Positions 1 through 9,492 of a stretch of 64,000 nucleotides of DNA are shown one piece after another (the stretch's first letter is position 1; the number at the start of each line of letters is the position of its first letter). The notes under the pieces were generated by a model that ran no database searches, was not told the DNA's origin, and worked only from the letters and a program-made list of their open reading frames with translations. The translations under genes were made by a program, and so were the position numbers. Source of the stretch: Paeniglutamicibacter cryotolerans (lineage in GTDB: Bacteria > Actinomycetota > Actinomycetes > Actinomycetales > Micrococcaceae); the NCBI RefSeq assembly GCF_014190875.1, contig NZ_JACHVS010000002.1, forward strand, positions 1,015,945-1,079,944, written 5' to 3'.

Positions 1-669
1 CGGGATGGAAGAAGAAGGGGAGTTCATACCCCTCATTCTTCCAGCGACCCCTTTGCGGCCCTGGTTAATTCCTCGGCGTTTTAAGAATCATTTGAGCCCG
101 GCCCCCGACTACCGACCCACACACCTAGTGATCGACCCACACCCTTGCATTCATTGGCTAGGTGCGTTCGGGAATCCTGGACGGCTCTTCGGCGCAGTTG
201 CCTGCCAGGGCTTTGGCTCGGCCAACCAGTGCAAAGCGCCTTGCTGGTTCGCCTCTTTGTCCCGCGCTCCCACGCGGCAGGGGTGCCTTGGACCTGCAGG
301 ATCCCGTCACCGCGGAACTGCACCCGGATTCCAGGCATCGGCTGGAAATTCCGCGATGATTCGCACCCGATTACCACGGATACCCAGGACGAAAGCTAGC
401 CCAGACCGGGCAGTTCTCCCCATGCCGCAGTGCGGACGCGAACAGCAAAGTACAAATCCAGCAGCCACGCGGCACACATTGGCTTCGCACCTGAATTTAT
501 GTGACGCATATCTCATTTTCACGTGCCGCCTTTCGAACATTCGGTTGATGATCACTTTTCTCGCCCGTAATGTCTTCCCTTGAACGGAGCACCGACTAAC
601 CGGAAATCCATGAATCATGGCTCCGAAATCGGTCGATCTGCTTTAAAACTCGAAACCCCCAGGGAGACC
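1..669. other. No recognisable gene
   Basis: Open frames run through this stretch on both strands, but they overlap each other, have arginine- and proline-rich low-complexity translations and no convincing ribosome binding site. I see no RNA gene or IS end. The last 150 bases presumably hold the promoter of the secreted-protein gene that starts at 670. Confidence 0.5.
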
Positions 670-1395
670 ATGATGAAAAAATCACTGCTGCAGACGCTTG
701 CAGCAACTGCCATGACCGCGGCGCTGGGCTTGACGCTCATGGGCGCCCCCGCACAGGCTGCAAGTCGTCCGGTCGACGTGACCAAGTACACGATCTCGGA
801 CGTCACCTATACCAAGGGCCAGCTCGGGTGCACACAAACCCCGGTCAAGGCCACCATCAAGAAGTCCTCCGCCTACAAGTACTACAGCGTGCAGGCCCCC
901 GTCACCAGGAACGGCAAACTCCTCACCACCTTGTTCTTCAGCGACCGCACCAAAAAGAACGTGGAGAAACTTCAAACCTGTCCGTTCCAGGGCACCGGAA
1001 AATTCGTGATCGGTAAGTCCAAGATCTCCGCCTACAGCGGTGACTACCGATACTCCTGGATGAACAAGACCGACGGCACCACCAAGACGTTCTACGTCCG
1101 GGGCAAGGGCTACGCCAGCCTCCTGGCCAAGCGGAGCGGCAAAAAGGTAACTTTCCAGTCCGCCGCAAAGTACTACAGCACCAAGAAATACACCAATCTC
1201 GCATACAATCCGAAGTCAGCCAAAATCCAGGTCAAGAAGGGATCCAAGTGGGTCACGTTGAAGACCGTCAAGTTCTCAAAGGGTAAGGCAACCACCACGG
1301 CCACACTGAAGTCCTCGAAGGCGGCTCAGTTCCGCTTGACCTTCCCGAAGACCACAACTGTCACGGGATCAACGTCAAAGGTCGTCAAGAAGTAA
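670..1395 (+). CDS. Secreted lysine-rich protein of unknown function
   Basis: A protein of about 241 residues that begins MMKKSLLQT, followed by a hydrophobic stretch and an AQA-A type signal peptidase I site near residue 31, so it is probably exported. The start is set by the purine-rich AGGGAGA just before the ATG pair at 670/673; a longer frame upstream lacks such a site. The mature part is very rich in lysine, serine, threonine and tyrosine, has two cysteines, and ends in a beta-rich segment (KIQVKKGSKWVTLKTVKFSK) of the type seen in Ig-like or repeat domains of actinobacterial exoproteins. I do not recognise a family or catalytic motif. It stands alone, with a terminator-like hairpin 16 bases after the stop. 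Surface or wall association is plausible from the strong positive charge, but that is inference. Confidence 0.8.
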   Translation: MMKKSLLQTLAATAMTAALGLTLMGAPAQAASRPVDVTKYTISDVTYTKGQLGCTQTPVKATIKKSSAYKYYSVQAPVTRNGKLLTTLFFSDRTKKNVEKLQTCPFQGTGKFVIGKSKISAYSGDYRYSWMNKTDGTTKTFYVRGKGYASLLAKRSGKKVTFQSAAKYYSTKKYTNLAYNPKSAKIQVKKGSKWVTLKTVKFSKGKATTTATLKSSKAAQFRLTFPKTTTVTGSTSKVVKK

Positions 1396-1410
1396 CTCTT
1401 CCATTGGCGC

Positions 1411-1457
1411 GGCCGGTGCTGGATTCCTTCGCAGGGGGGAAGCCACCACCGGCCTTT
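1411..1457 (+). terminator. Terminator-like hairpin after secreted protein
   Basis: GGCCGGTG (1411-1418) pairs with CACCGGCC (1447-1454), followed by TTT. The position just past the stop codon at 1395 fits transcription termination, but the loop is long. Confidence 0.4.
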
Positions 1458-1608
1458 CGCATGTCCTGCGAGTAACGCACCCGGGAATCGGAGACGGCTC
1501 TGCCGATGCCAGACGCCGCTCTGGCCACCACCTTGGTGTGACCTGCCGAAGGATGGCTTGCGGCATGCGGCAACTGGCAGAATAGGCATTCGGCCATCAG
1601 GTTCTTGA

Positions 1609-2046
1609 GTGTTCCGCTTGCGCAATCCGTACCTCGCAAGCATTGGCCGTGGCGCCTCCTGGATGATGGTGACGGCTTCGCTGGCTTTAGCTCTGGTGCT
1701 TGCCGGTCCCACACCCGTTCTCACCACTCCAGCAGCAACTCTTCCAGATTCGCCGCCCAGCATCCAGGCCATTGCACCGCCTGCAGCCCCCCGCCCCCAT
1801 GTCGCGCGCCCCTTCGCCACAGTGGCCCTCGACCTGCATTCTGGCTGTTATGCCGGTAGCAATCGGCTCGCCAGCCCACAAGGCACGGCGCCGCGCCCTG
1901 GCAGCCAGGCAACCAGCTGCCGCTACCGGTTGGTACCGGGTAAAAGACGCCAAACGCACCGGGTGGGTCAGCGATGTGCATGTCGCCACTGTGAAAGCCT
2001 CCTCGGCAAAGAAGTCTTGGAACCACTATCTGCGACCAAGCAAAAG
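1609..2046 (+). pseudogene. Degenerate exported SH3-like domain protein
   Basis: A GTG at 1609 opens a frame with a signal-peptide-like hydrophobic segment (ASLALALVLAG) and a Pro/Ala-rich linker. The frame then loses sense, while the frame beginning at 1700 encodes GWYRVKDAKRTGWVSDVHVA around 1931-1990, which resembles a bacterial SH3 domain (WY-V, GWV-S). The two halves fit one secreted SH3-like protein broken by a frameshift somewhere between about 1800 and 1930. The 3' end runs into an IS3-type terminal repeat at 2047. A short non-coding stretch with chance matches remains possible. Confidence 0.4.
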
Positions 2047-2107
2047 TGAACTGCTCCCCGAAAGTTGGACTGAATAATTCAGGTCCATGCTTTCGGGGAG
2101 CAGTTCA
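2047..2107. mobile_element. 61-bp palindrome of two IS3-type ends (MITE-like)
   Basis: TGAACTGCTCCCCGAAAG at the left is repeated inverted as CTTTCGGGGAGCAGTTCA at the right, with an imperfect inner palindrome between them (TGGACTGAAT / ATTCAGGTCCA). The outer sequence resembles the terminal repeats of IS3/IS150-group elements (TGAACTG-CCCC-AAAGTTGGAC). Nothing but the two ends is present, so this is either an IS excision scar or a minimal MITE. It may also act as a terminator for the minus-strand gene ending at 2159. Confidence 0.6.
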
Positions 2108-2158
2108 GAGGTACAGGAGCCTTACTGATTGGCTCCTTCGTGTGGAAGTGGTCCGATT

Positions 2159-3448
2159 CTAGTCTGCGGACTCCACTGCGTTCGCATAGTAGGGGTGTCC
2201 CACCAGCTGCGCCCGCCGCCCGTCGATAAGCTCACCGATGGCCCTGATGAACTCGGCCGTGGACTCGCCCTTGTCCCGCTGCCCGAAATAGTGCTCGCGC
2301 ATGGCCAGGCGCTGTTCCTTGAACGCGTCCTGGTCGATGAGCTCGATCAGGAGTTCGACGACGTCATTGCCCGGCTGCCCGTCGATGACCGGGCAGGCGC
2401 CACTGATGGGCGCATCGCGGTTCATCGCCTCGCGGTCGTTGCGGCGATCGGTCAGGATCAACGGACGCTCCGGGCGCAGATAAAGGAAGTCGAGGCCAAC
2501 GCTGGAAACATCGGCGACCAGGGCATCGACATCACCGAACAGGGCAAGGATGTCCTCCGTCAGGGCAACCACGTGCTCCCCGCCGTGGGCATTAGCCTCC
2601 TCCAGGGACGCCAGGATCGAGAGGTGGGCGTTCTTGACGCCCGCATCCGTGGAATTCCGGATCCGCGGGTGCGGCTTGTAGATGACGCGCGTTGCGGGCT
2701 CGGCCAGGAGCCGCTCGATGACCTGAGCGCCATAGAGATCCATCGACGTGTAGTTGTTGGCGCTGTTTTCACCCTCCCAGGTCGGCGCGTACATCACGGT
2801 GCGCCCCTCGAAGGCCGGCAGGATCGAGGCGTAGTCGACATCCAGCTGGGGGCGGCCGACGGGCAGCAGCCGACGTTCGTCGAAGTCCATCAGCACGGCA
2901 CGGTGGCGCTCCAATGCCGCGTTTCCCGCGATCATCACGTAGTCATATGCCTTGGCCTGGTTCGAGACCATCGAAAGCTTGTCGCTCTCACCGTGGTTGA
3001 TGTGCACGTGGACGAGCCGCGAGCTGCTCAGCGACTGGAAGTTGGCCACGCCGTTGTTGACGTACAGGCACAGTGAGAAGTCGTTCGCATCGTAGAGGGT
3101 AACGAGGTCTTCGAGCCTGCGGACGTAGATCTTGGGCAGGGTCGTCAGGTCCGCGAAATGACGCATGGTCGCCACCTTGCGGAAAACCAGCAGCACGGGC
3201 CGCTCCTGGTGGAGGCGTTCCAACACGGGCAGCCACTGGCGCAGCTGATAGGCCTTGGTGGAGACGTCGCTGAAGTAGACAACGATCTGCCCGGGGATGG
3301 GCACCGCATCCAATTCGTGGTTTCCGCTCGGGGTCTGCGTCAGACCGAGGGCGTTGCGAACCTTGATCCCGGTCTTGGTACGTACTGCCTTACGAGCTTT
3401 CCCGATCGCCCACGACTTCAGTCGCACTACCGCCTCTTTCCACGCCAA
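2159..3448 (-). CDS. CDP-glycerol glycerophosphotransferase family protein
   Basis: About 429 residues, in the TagB/TagF-like GT-B superfamily that moves polyol phosphate from a CDP-activated donor onto a wall polymer or its primer. Visible motifs are HINHGESDK near residue 155 (equivalent of the TWHG loop), YAPTWEGEN near 225, VIYKPHPR near 260 (histidine in the donor-binding region) and ADVSSVGLDFLYL near 325 (the usual TDYSS position changed to ADVSS). There is no transmembrane segment; the basic N-terminus may associate with the membrane. The start is a TTG behind GGTGG; a GTG seven codons downstream is an alternative. It is a single-domain relative of the three GPT-GT4 fusions further right. 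Family assignment is firm; substrate is unknown. Confidence 0.85.
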   Translation of the reverse strand: MAWKEAVVRLKSWAIGKARKAVRTKTGIKVRNALGLTQTPSGNHELDAVPIPGQIVVYFSDVSTKAYQLRQWLPVLERLHQERPVLLVFRKVATMRHFADLTTLPKIYVRRLEDLVTLYDANDFSLCLYVNNGVANFQSLSSSRLVHVHINHGESDKLSMVSNQAKAYDYVMIAGNAALERHRAVLMDFDERRLLPVGRPQLDVDYASILPAFEGRTVMYAPTWEGENSANNYTSMDLYGAQVIERLLAEPATRVIYKPHPRIRNSTDAGVKNAHLSILASLEEANAHGGEHVVALTEDILALFGDVDALVADVSSVGLDFLYLRPERPLILTDRRNDREAMNRDAPISGACPVIDGQPGNDVVELLIELIDQDAFKEQRLAMREHYFGQRDKGESTAEFIRAIGELIDGRRAQLVGHPYYANAVESAD

Positions 3449-3542
3449 GCCACCGTTCGGTGGCCTTCACCTACGATTTTGCGTACTCTCGCCGAAGCGG
3501 AACGCCGAGCATCCATCGTAGTACGCATTTTCCAGTCACAAG

Positions 3543-3571
3543 AATGGCCCCGAACAATGTCCGGGGCCATT
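3543..3571 (-). terminator. Terminator downstream of ilvE
   Basis: AATGGCCCCG and CGGGGCCATT form a perfect 10-bp stem with a 9-nt loop, 20 bases beyond the ilvE stop on the minus strand. The T-rich tail is weak. Confidence 0.7.
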
Positions 3572-3590
3572 TCTGTGCACGGTGTTGCGG

Positions 3591-4685
3591 TTAGGCCAGT
3601 CGCTCGAGCCAGCCGTGGCGGTCCTCGACCGTGCCGGTCTGGATGCCCAGCAGCTCGGCACGCAGTGCCATGGTGACCTCACCGGCGACGGCGTCGGGAT
3701 CGCCGATGGTCTCCTCGCCGTTCTTCAGCAGCCCAATCGGTGTGATCACGGCGGCAGTGCCGCATGCGAAGACCTCGGCGATGTCCCCGCTGGCAATGCC
3801 TTGGCGCCATTCATCGAGGGTGATGGTGCGTTCCTCGACCTCCATGCCGCGGTCCTTGGCCAGCTGGATGATCGAGGAGCGGGTGACACCCTCAAGGATC
3901 GTGCCGGTCAGCGCAGGGGTCATCAGCTTGCCCGCCGAAGTGACGAAGAAGACATTCATTCCACCTAGTTCCTCGACGGCCTCGTTATTGAACGGGTCAA
4001 GGAAGAGCACCTGCTTGCAGCCGTTTTCCTCCGCCTCGAGCTGGGCGATCAACGATGCAGCATAGTTGCCGCCACATTTAGCTGCCCCGGTACCCCCGCG
4101 CCCGGCACGGGCATAGGCATGGGTAACCCAGATGCCCACCGGCTTCAGCTCGCCGCCGAAATAGTTGCCGGCCGGGGAGGCGATGACGCGGTAGGAGACC
4201 TTGCGGGCGGCCCGCACCCCGAGGAACGCCTCGGTGGCGATCATGAACGGTCGCAGGTACAACGCCTCGCCGTCGCCGGTCGGGACCCACTGCTGGTCGA
4301 TGGCCACGATCCGGCGCAGAGATTCGACGAAGGCGTCCTGGTCCAGCTGCGGAAGCGCCAACCGGGCCGCTGACTTGTTCAGCCGCGCCGCATTGGCGTA
4401 CGGACGAAACGTCCACACCGAGCCGTCGGCGTGGCGGTAGGCCTTGAGCCCCTCGAAAATCTCCTGCCCGTAGTGCAGCACCGAGGCAGCCGGGTCCAGG
4501 GCGATCGGGCCGTAGGGCTCGATCCGCGCATCATGCCATTGCCCACCGACACCGTTTTCACCTGCAGTCCAGTCGATCACCGCCGTGTGGTCGGTGAAGT
4601 AGTCACCGAAGCCCGGATTGGCCAGGATTGCGGCGCGCTCTTCAGCGCTCTTGGGGTGCTGGGACTGCTGCTGATTGAATTCCAT
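3591..4685 (-). CDS. ilvE: Branched-chain amino acid aminotransferase
   Basis: A 364-residue cytosolic PLP enzyme, class IV fold. It catalyses the reversible final transamination of leucine, isoleucine and valine biosynthesis with glutamate. The pattern GGTGAAKCGGNYAASL near residues 197-212 carries the PLP lysine (K203); HYGQEIFEGLKAYR (71-84) and EVFACGTAAVITPIG near 310-325 are also typical of the actinobacterial long form. Length is normal for that group. It lies 89 bases downstream of leuB on the same strand, so the two branched-chain genes may be co-transcribed. A perfect hairpin terminator follows. Both genes are flanked by surface-polymer genes, so this pair is an island of core metabolism. 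Confidence 0.97.
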   Translation of the reverse strand: MEFNQQQSQHPKSAEERAAILANPGFGDYFTDHTAVIDWTAGENGVGGQWHDARIEPYGPIALDPAASVLHYGQEIFEGLKAYRHADGSVWTFRPYANAARLNKSAARLALPQLDQDAFVESLRRIVAIDQQWVPTGDGEALYLRPFMIATEAFLGVRAARKVSYRVIASPAGNYFGGELKPVGIWVTHAYARAGRGGTGAAKCGGNYAASLIAQLEAEENGCKQVLFLDPFNNEAVEELGGMNVFFVTSAGKLMTPALTGTILEGVTRSSIIQLAKDRGMEVEERTITLDEWRQGIASGDIAEVFACGTAAVITPIGLLKNGEETIGDPDAVAGEVTMALRAELLGIQTGTVEDRHGWLERLA

Positions 4686-4774
4686 GATGCCGACAGGCTT
4701 CCTTCTTCGTCGGGTCGGGCCCGGCCTCGTGACGGCAGGACCTCGCGGTGTCCGCCATGCGGACCTTACTTAGC

Positions 4775-5833
4775 TTATGACAGCGCGGCCGCTATCGCAT
4801 CGCCGATCTCCGAGGTGGCGCGCTCATCGGTGAGCTCGTCGCGCGAGGCGATGTCGGTTTCCACCGCCAGTTCCACGCGACGTGCCGCTTTGGAGAGTCC
4901 GACGTGGTCAAGCAGCAGTGCCACGGACAGGATGGCCGCCGTCGGGTCGGCCTTCTGCTGTCCGGCGATATCCGGAGCCGAGCCGTGCACCGGTTCGAAC
5001 ATGGACGGAGCCGTGCGGTCCATGTTGATGTTGCCCGATGCCGCCAGCCCGATGCCGCCGGTAATGGCGCCGGCCTGGTCGGTGAGGATGTCGCCGAACA
5101 GGTTGTCGGTGACGATTACGTCGAAGCGCGACGGGTTGGTGGTCATGAAGATCGTCGCCGCATCGATGTGCAGGTAATCGTGGGTAACCTCCGGGAATTC
5201 GGTGGCGATCTCCTCCACCGTGCGGCGCCACAGGTGGCCGGCGTGGACCAGCACGTTGTGCTTGTGGACCAGCGTGACCTTCTTGCGCGGGCGGTCGTTG
5301 GCCCGACGGAAGGCGTCACGGACGACGCGTCGGACGCCGTGGGCGGTGTTCACCGAGACCTCGGTGGCGATCTCATGCTCGGTTCCCACGCGCAGGGCCC
5401 CGCCGTTGCCGACGTAGGGCCCCTCGGTTCCTTCGCGCACGACAATGAAGTCGATGTCGCCCGGCTCGGCCAGCGGGCTGGGCACTCCCGGGTAGAGGCG
5501 CGAGGGGCGCAGGTTCACGAAGTGGTCCAGCGCGAAGCGCAGCTTGAGCAACATCTCGCGCTCGATCAGGCCGGAAGGAATCCGGGTGTCGCCCGGAGCG
5601 GCTCCGACGGCGCCAAAGAGGATGGCGTCGTGGCTGCGCAGCGCCTCGAGCGTCTCCTCGGGCAGGGTCTCGCCGGTCCGCAGCCAGTGCTCGGCACCGA
5701 GCTTGTAATCGGTGAGGACCAGCTTGACGGGCTCTGCCTCGGTGGCCTTCTTCAGGACCTTGACTGCTTCGGCGATGACTTCGGGACCGATTCCATCGCC
5801 CGGAATAACGGCAATATTCAGGGATTCACTCAT
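4775..5833 (-). CDS. leuB: 3-isopropylmalate dehydrogenase
   Basis: 352 residues, normal length for the actinobacterial enzyme that oxidises and decarboxylates 3-isopropylmalate to 2-oxoisocaproate with NAD in leucine biosynthesis. Seen are the N-terminal [11 protein letters not shown], the substrate loop [22 protein letters not shown] (arginines for malate binding), the active-site KHNVL segment, [20 protein letters not shown] (metal-binding aspartates) and [15 protein letters not shown] near the NAD site. An ATG start at 5833 is clear. An inverted repeat (5855-5888) separates it from the stop of the upstream glycosyltransferase gene, so it probably has its own promoter in the narrow gap or uses read-through. 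Confidence 0.97.
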   Translation of the reverse strand: MSESLNIAVIPGDGIGPEVIAEAVKVLKKATEAEPVKLVLTDYKLGAEHWLRTGETLPEETLEALRSHDAILFGAVGAAPGDTRIPSGLIEREMLLKLRFALDHFVNLRPSRLYPGVPSPLAEPGDIDFIVVREGTEGPYVGNGGALRVGTEHEIATEVSVNTAHGVRRVVRDAFRRANDRPRKKVTLVHKHNVLVHAGHLWRRTVEEIATEFPEVTHDYLHIDAATIFMTTNPSRFDVIVTDNLFGDILTDQAGAITGGIGLAASGNINMDRTAPSMFEPVHGSAPDIAGQQKADPTAAILSVALLLDHVGLSKAARRVELAVETDIASRDELTDERATSEIGDAIAAALS

Positions 5834-5854
5834 GAGCCGATTCTAATCAATCAT

Positions 5855-5888
5855 CCCAACATGTGAGCAAGGCGTCTCACATGTTGGG
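5855..5888 (-). terminator. 13-bp inverted repeat between leuB and the upstream fusion gene
   Basis: CCCAACATGTGAG and CTCACATGTTGGG form a perfect 13-bp stem with an 8-nt loop. On the minus strand it follows the stop at 5948 and precedes the leuB start at 5833. It fits a terminator for the fusion gene; an operator or leader structure for leuB is the alternative. Confidence 0.55.
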
Positions 5889-5947
5889 AATTAAAGGCAA
5901 ATCTTCAGTCCAGATGGACACCTGAAACCCTGCATTCATTCGATGCG

Positions 5948-8521
5948 TTAGGAATCAATGATTCTCTCAAACTCAGAAATTGCCCGTCGGTTGTAGGCAT
6001 CATCATCGAATTTCACAGTCTCTCCGGAGACCGACATAGCCGCGAGCATGGCGTTGGCCAGGGCCTCCACGCTAGGGTCCACGATGGTGCCGACGTTTGG
6101 TGGAAGTGCGCCAGAGACCGAACCGAATGACGTCGTGATCACCGGAAGCCCTAGAACGAGCGCTTCCAAGAGGACCATGGGCTGTCCTTCATAGTCACTT
6201 GAAAGAACAAAAACATCCGAATGCACCATCAATTTGAAGGGGTTCTTGGTGTGCCCGACCAACTTGACCGAGGACCCGAGCCCGAGGCAATGTATCTGAG
6301 CCTCAAGGTCACCTCGCAACGGACCATTTCCAGCAATAACAAGCCGCGACAATGGCTCCTCCCGGTGGACCTGTGCGAATGCTGCGATCAATCTTGCATG
6401 GTTCTTCTCCGGAGACAGCCTGCCAACTGAAATGAAGTTGAAAAACGTCGGGCTCTCGACTGCTTCGTGGTCTTTCCCGCTGTTCTTGATCGGTCGAATC
6501 CGTTTCTCATCGGGATTCAACATGTTGTGAACCATTCGACCCAATTCATCAAAACTCAGTTCCGACGTTCGGGCAGCGCCTCGCCGGCTTGCTGCTCGCT
6601 CGGGTCCCGCAAGCTTACGGATCTTGCGCGCGTTAATAGTGTTCGATGCCCAGGTAAAGTTAGTCGACGGCGCCCAGCTGCTTAGCGATTCCCGATTAAT
6701 GTCACTAAGGCCCTCCGACACAGACACCAGATTGTCGAAGTGACGATAAATATCAAACGTCGCATGAAGCCCGTGCTTCAGAGGCGTCTCCCCAGCAATA
6801 GAACGGTGAGCATCGGCCGCAAGGTCATTGTGTAACCAGATTGATCTGGTGGCCACCGGACCGCTCAGAAACAGGGTTCCCCAGAATGCTGAATATCCGC
6901 TGAAATCAACCATGTGATCGAATTCTGCGTTTCCGAGACATCTGGTCCATTCCAGATCCCAGAGCCGGCGTACACTCGCCTGGTCGGATACATACGAACG
7001 TTTACCCTTGCTCAGGGCCCTTCTTCTCAGGAGGTTGGCCAGATGACCACCATTGAAAGAACCAAAGCGGAACATCAGTCGTGCATTCGAATTGACCTGA
7101 GCGTGGTTATGTGTCTTTGCCGGCTCAGTTGAATACGGGGTCAAGACGGTGACGTCAAAACGTGTGTAATCAATATTGTCCAACAGGTTCAGCGCCGATG
7201 TCGTGATTCCGTTCGGTGCCATCCCACCCGCATAGAGAAGAATGCGCTTACGTCCGTCCGCAAAACCTCGTCGGACGCGGTGCGCATCTTCGTTCTTCCG
7301 GAAGACAATGTCGGCGATACGTTTACATACCTGGCCATCTTCATACGGCGCGAATGTTTCGCGCGTCGCTTTGTGCTGGGGCGACGCTGTCCAGCTGCCG
7401 GGGAACCCAACACATATCTTTGAAATCTGTTCGCCAAGGTGATCAAGCTCCCTGATAACTGGACCGGGTAACTCCTCCGGCTCAACGTAGAGATCACGGT
7501 ATCGGCGATACTCATCTATGTCGGGAACATAGAACAAAACCGGACGGTCCAGTGCGAGGAAGTCATAGAAAATACTTGAATAATCGGTGATCAAGATACT
7601 GGTTGCACCAAGCAGAACGTTGGTAGGCACGCTGTTTGGCATCAGATGCGCGGCCAGCTCCGCATCTCGATGCAAACCATCCGAAACAATATGGTGCGCT
7701 TTAACTAGGATTCGAAAACGACTAGTGTCCACACTAGCTTCAAGGTGCCTGACCAAATTACTCAGGTTGGCAGCATCATTGAGCGGACTAAAGTAGGTCT
7801 CACCCTTCCAGGTGGGTGCGTAGAGGATGATTTCACGGTCATCAATGCGGAGATCTGTTGAGCTGAGATGCGACTCGAGTTCCTGCCGAGATTCTCGAGT
7901 ACTAAATTGTCGATCGGTCCGTGGGCTACCTTCTTCAACGATCGCACCTTGGAAGATGTTTCGGAGCTTGAACCCGTCTAGATACATGCATTCTGTCATT
8001 GCCTTGGAATTCGACAGGAGATAGTCGGCGCTCAGGAAGTTGCGCATAACATTTCGGGTATCGGCGACGTGACCGGAGACGTCATAACCCATTTTTTTGA
8101 GCGGCACCCCATGCCAGGTGTTCAGATATATCTGCCCGGGTCTCTTGACAAACTCTGCGGGAAAACTCGCATTGTTAACTAAGTACTCCGACGTCGAGAG
8201 CGCTTTGAAGTAGTCGGGAGTTCCATGCTGGACGAAGGTGACATTCGAGTGAGATGCGAACTCAACTATCGTTGCCGCAAACCGATCAAAATCGTTCAGA
8301 ACCCAGATATGACTCAGCTTCAAAAACGTCGGCTCGTTGAGCAGGTATCTAAATAGCGCCTCTGGGTTACAGAGCATGCCCTTGCCCGAAAATGATTCAT
8401 AGAGCACCGTTCCAGGTGCGATTTTGGACTGCAGCCAACGGTTTTTACGTTCTCGGACGAGCGCCCGATTGACCTTTTCCACGAGTTTTGCGCGCGGTTT
8501 AAGTGAATTCAAAGTCGGCAC
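5948..8521 (-). CDS. TagF-like phosphotransferase fused to GT4 glycosyltransferase
   Basis: 857 residues with two catalytic halves. Residues 30-400 are a CDP-glycerol:polyol-phosphate transferase of the TagF type: NTWHGVPLKKMGYDV (134-148), APTWKG (235-240), KAHH (274-277) and TDYSS (312-316). Residues from about 425 are a GT4 retaining glycosyltransferase: GGMAPNGITTSALNLL at its start, VGRLSPEKNH near 695, AGNGPLRGDLE near 730 and SSDYEGQPMVLLEAL near 780, which carries the E-x7-E region that binds the nucleotide sugar. A single chain with both activities could build an alternating glycosyl-polyol-phosphate polymer, as TagF-like capsule polymerases do; the substrates are unknown. The start is GTG. 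It is closely related in layout to the gene ending at 27751. Confidence 0.88.
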   Translation of the reverse strand: MPTLNSLKPRAKLVEKVNRALVRERKNRWLQSKIAPGTVLYESFSGKGMLCNPEALFRYLLNEPTFLKLSHIWVLNDFDRFAATIVEFASHSNVTFVQHGTPDYFKALSTSEYLVNNASFPAEFVKRPGQIYLNTWHGVPLKKMGYDVSGHVADTRNVMRNFLSADYLLSNSKAMTECMYLDGFKLRNIFQGAIVEEGSPRTDRQFSTRESRQELESHLSSTDLRIDDREIILYAPTWKGETYFSPLNDAANLSNLVRHLEASVDTSRFRILVKAHHIVSDGLHRDAELAAHLMPNSVPTNVLLGATSILITDYSSIFYDFLALDRPVLFYVPDIDEYRRYRDLYVEPEELPGPVIRELDHLGEQISKICVGFPGSWTASPQHKATRETFAPYEDGQVCKRIADIVFRKNEDAHRVRRGFADGRKRILLYAGGMAPNGITTSALNLLDNIDYTRFDVTVLTPYSTEPAKTHNHAQVNSNARLMFRFGSFNGGHLANLLRRRALSKGKRSYVSDQASVRRLWDLEWTRCLGNAEFDHMVDFSGYSAFWGTLFLSGPVATRSIWLHNDLAADAHRSIAGETPLKHGLHATFDIYRHFDNLVSVSEGLSDINRESLSSWAPSTNFTWASNTINARKIRKLAGPERAASRRGAARTSELSFDELGRMVHNMLNPDEKRIRPIKNSGKDHEAVESPTFFNFISVGRLSPEKNHARLIAAFAQVHREEPLSRLVIAGNGPLRGDLEAQIHCLGLGSSVKLVGHTKNPFKLMVHSDVFVLSSDYEGQPMVLLEALVLGLPVITTSFGSVSGALPPNVGTIVDPSVEALANAMLAAMSVSGETVKFDDDAYNRRAISEFERIIDS

Positions 8522-8769
8522 CTAGTCGCCCCTATGGCCTGACGGCTTGTTCATTAGTCCCCCTGGTGAGGGCGCTGGTGGCACGCTCACATGACCGCTT
8601 TTTGAATGACAGTGAGTTACCAGATTACGCCAAATCAGTTGAAGTATCACACGCTGAAAACGAAGAGCGCAGAGTGATCCTGCTTATCTAATTCCCGGCT
8701 TCAATCAATCATTAGCTCATGCTGTGCTTGAAGAGTCGGAAGCTGACCAACTATTTGAGGAGAAACATT

Positions 8770-9487
8770 GGGTTCTCCTGACGTGAATGTGGGTCCCGCT
8801 ATTTCTGATACGGGAGCCTGACCTCCACCGGCCCGCAGGCGAGCATGATCAAGGCCAGTGCCGCCTCCGGGCTATGGAATCCATAGGAGCGGCGGGTCAT
8901 GGTGCGGATCTTATTGTTCAGCCCCTCGTGCTTGCCATTGGATAGTCCCCGGCTCACCGCGGCATGGATCCCGTTGATGTGCCCGCGCAGGGTTGCCCCG
9001 GCCTTCATGAACGGACCCAGCCCGCTGTCGGAGGCCGCATCGCACCAGTCCTGGATCATCGCCATGACCTCAGCGGAGCTCAGGTCCCCGGCAAAGATCT
9101 CACGCAGGGATTCCTTGAGCAGGTACCCCCGCCAAAGTGTCCCGCCGTCCTCGCGCAGGTGATCCAGGGTGGCTGACTGTTTTTCGGTGAGGGTTCCGGG
9201 GTTTTTCAACAGGGCGAACCGGTGGCCCTTGTATTTCTTGGCGAAGGACTGGTCCGGCAGTGCCCTGGCCCGTTGCCACTGGTCCCGGCGCACCACTTCG
9301 AGCGCGTTGGTACCGAGCTGGACGACGTGGAACGGGTCGATGCAGATCACCGCGTCCGGTGCGTTGGTCCGCACCGATTTGCTGAACGCTGCTCCCATGT
9401 CCATGCTCACGGCCTCGATCGAGGCCGTGTTTTCGGGACCGATTTCGATGAAGAAGCGATCCAGGGTGGCGGCGCTCTTCCCTGCCC
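8770..9487 (-). mobile_element. ISL3-family element remnant A
   Basis: An ISL3-type left end (GGGTTCTCC...GTGAATGTGGG, 8770-8793) followed by the 3' two-fifths of an ISL3 transposase, cut off exactly where an ISAs1 end (CAGGGCTAATGC) begins at 9488. The 5' half is not found on the other side of the ISAs1 complex, so it has been lost. Confidence 0.75.
8799..9487 (-). pseudogene. ISL3-family transposase, C-terminal fragment
   Basis: The frame is open from the ISAs1 junction to a stop at 8799 and gives about 230 residues, including VSMDMGAAFSKSV, ICIDPFHVVQLG (catalytic aspartate region), and ...GLSNGKHEGLNNKIRTMTRRSYGFHS near the end (catalytic glutamate region). ISL3 transposases are usually 400-550 residues, so the zinc-finger and HTH N-terminus is missing. 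It cannot be active. Confidence 0.85.
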
Positions 9488-9492
9488 CAGGG

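Noticed and set aside
5..583. 192-codon frame at the left edge
   Set aside because: Low-complexity translation, no ribosome binding site, no recognisable motif.
2047..2107. Simple terminator interpretation of the palindrome
   Set aside because: It may work as one, but the match to both IS3-type ends explains the whole 61 bases better.
2129..3076. 315-codon frame opposite the phosphotransferase gene
   Set aside because: Shadow; no family resemblance.
4431..5866. Plus-strand frames opposite ilvE and leuB
   Set aside because: Shadows of clearly identified enzymes.
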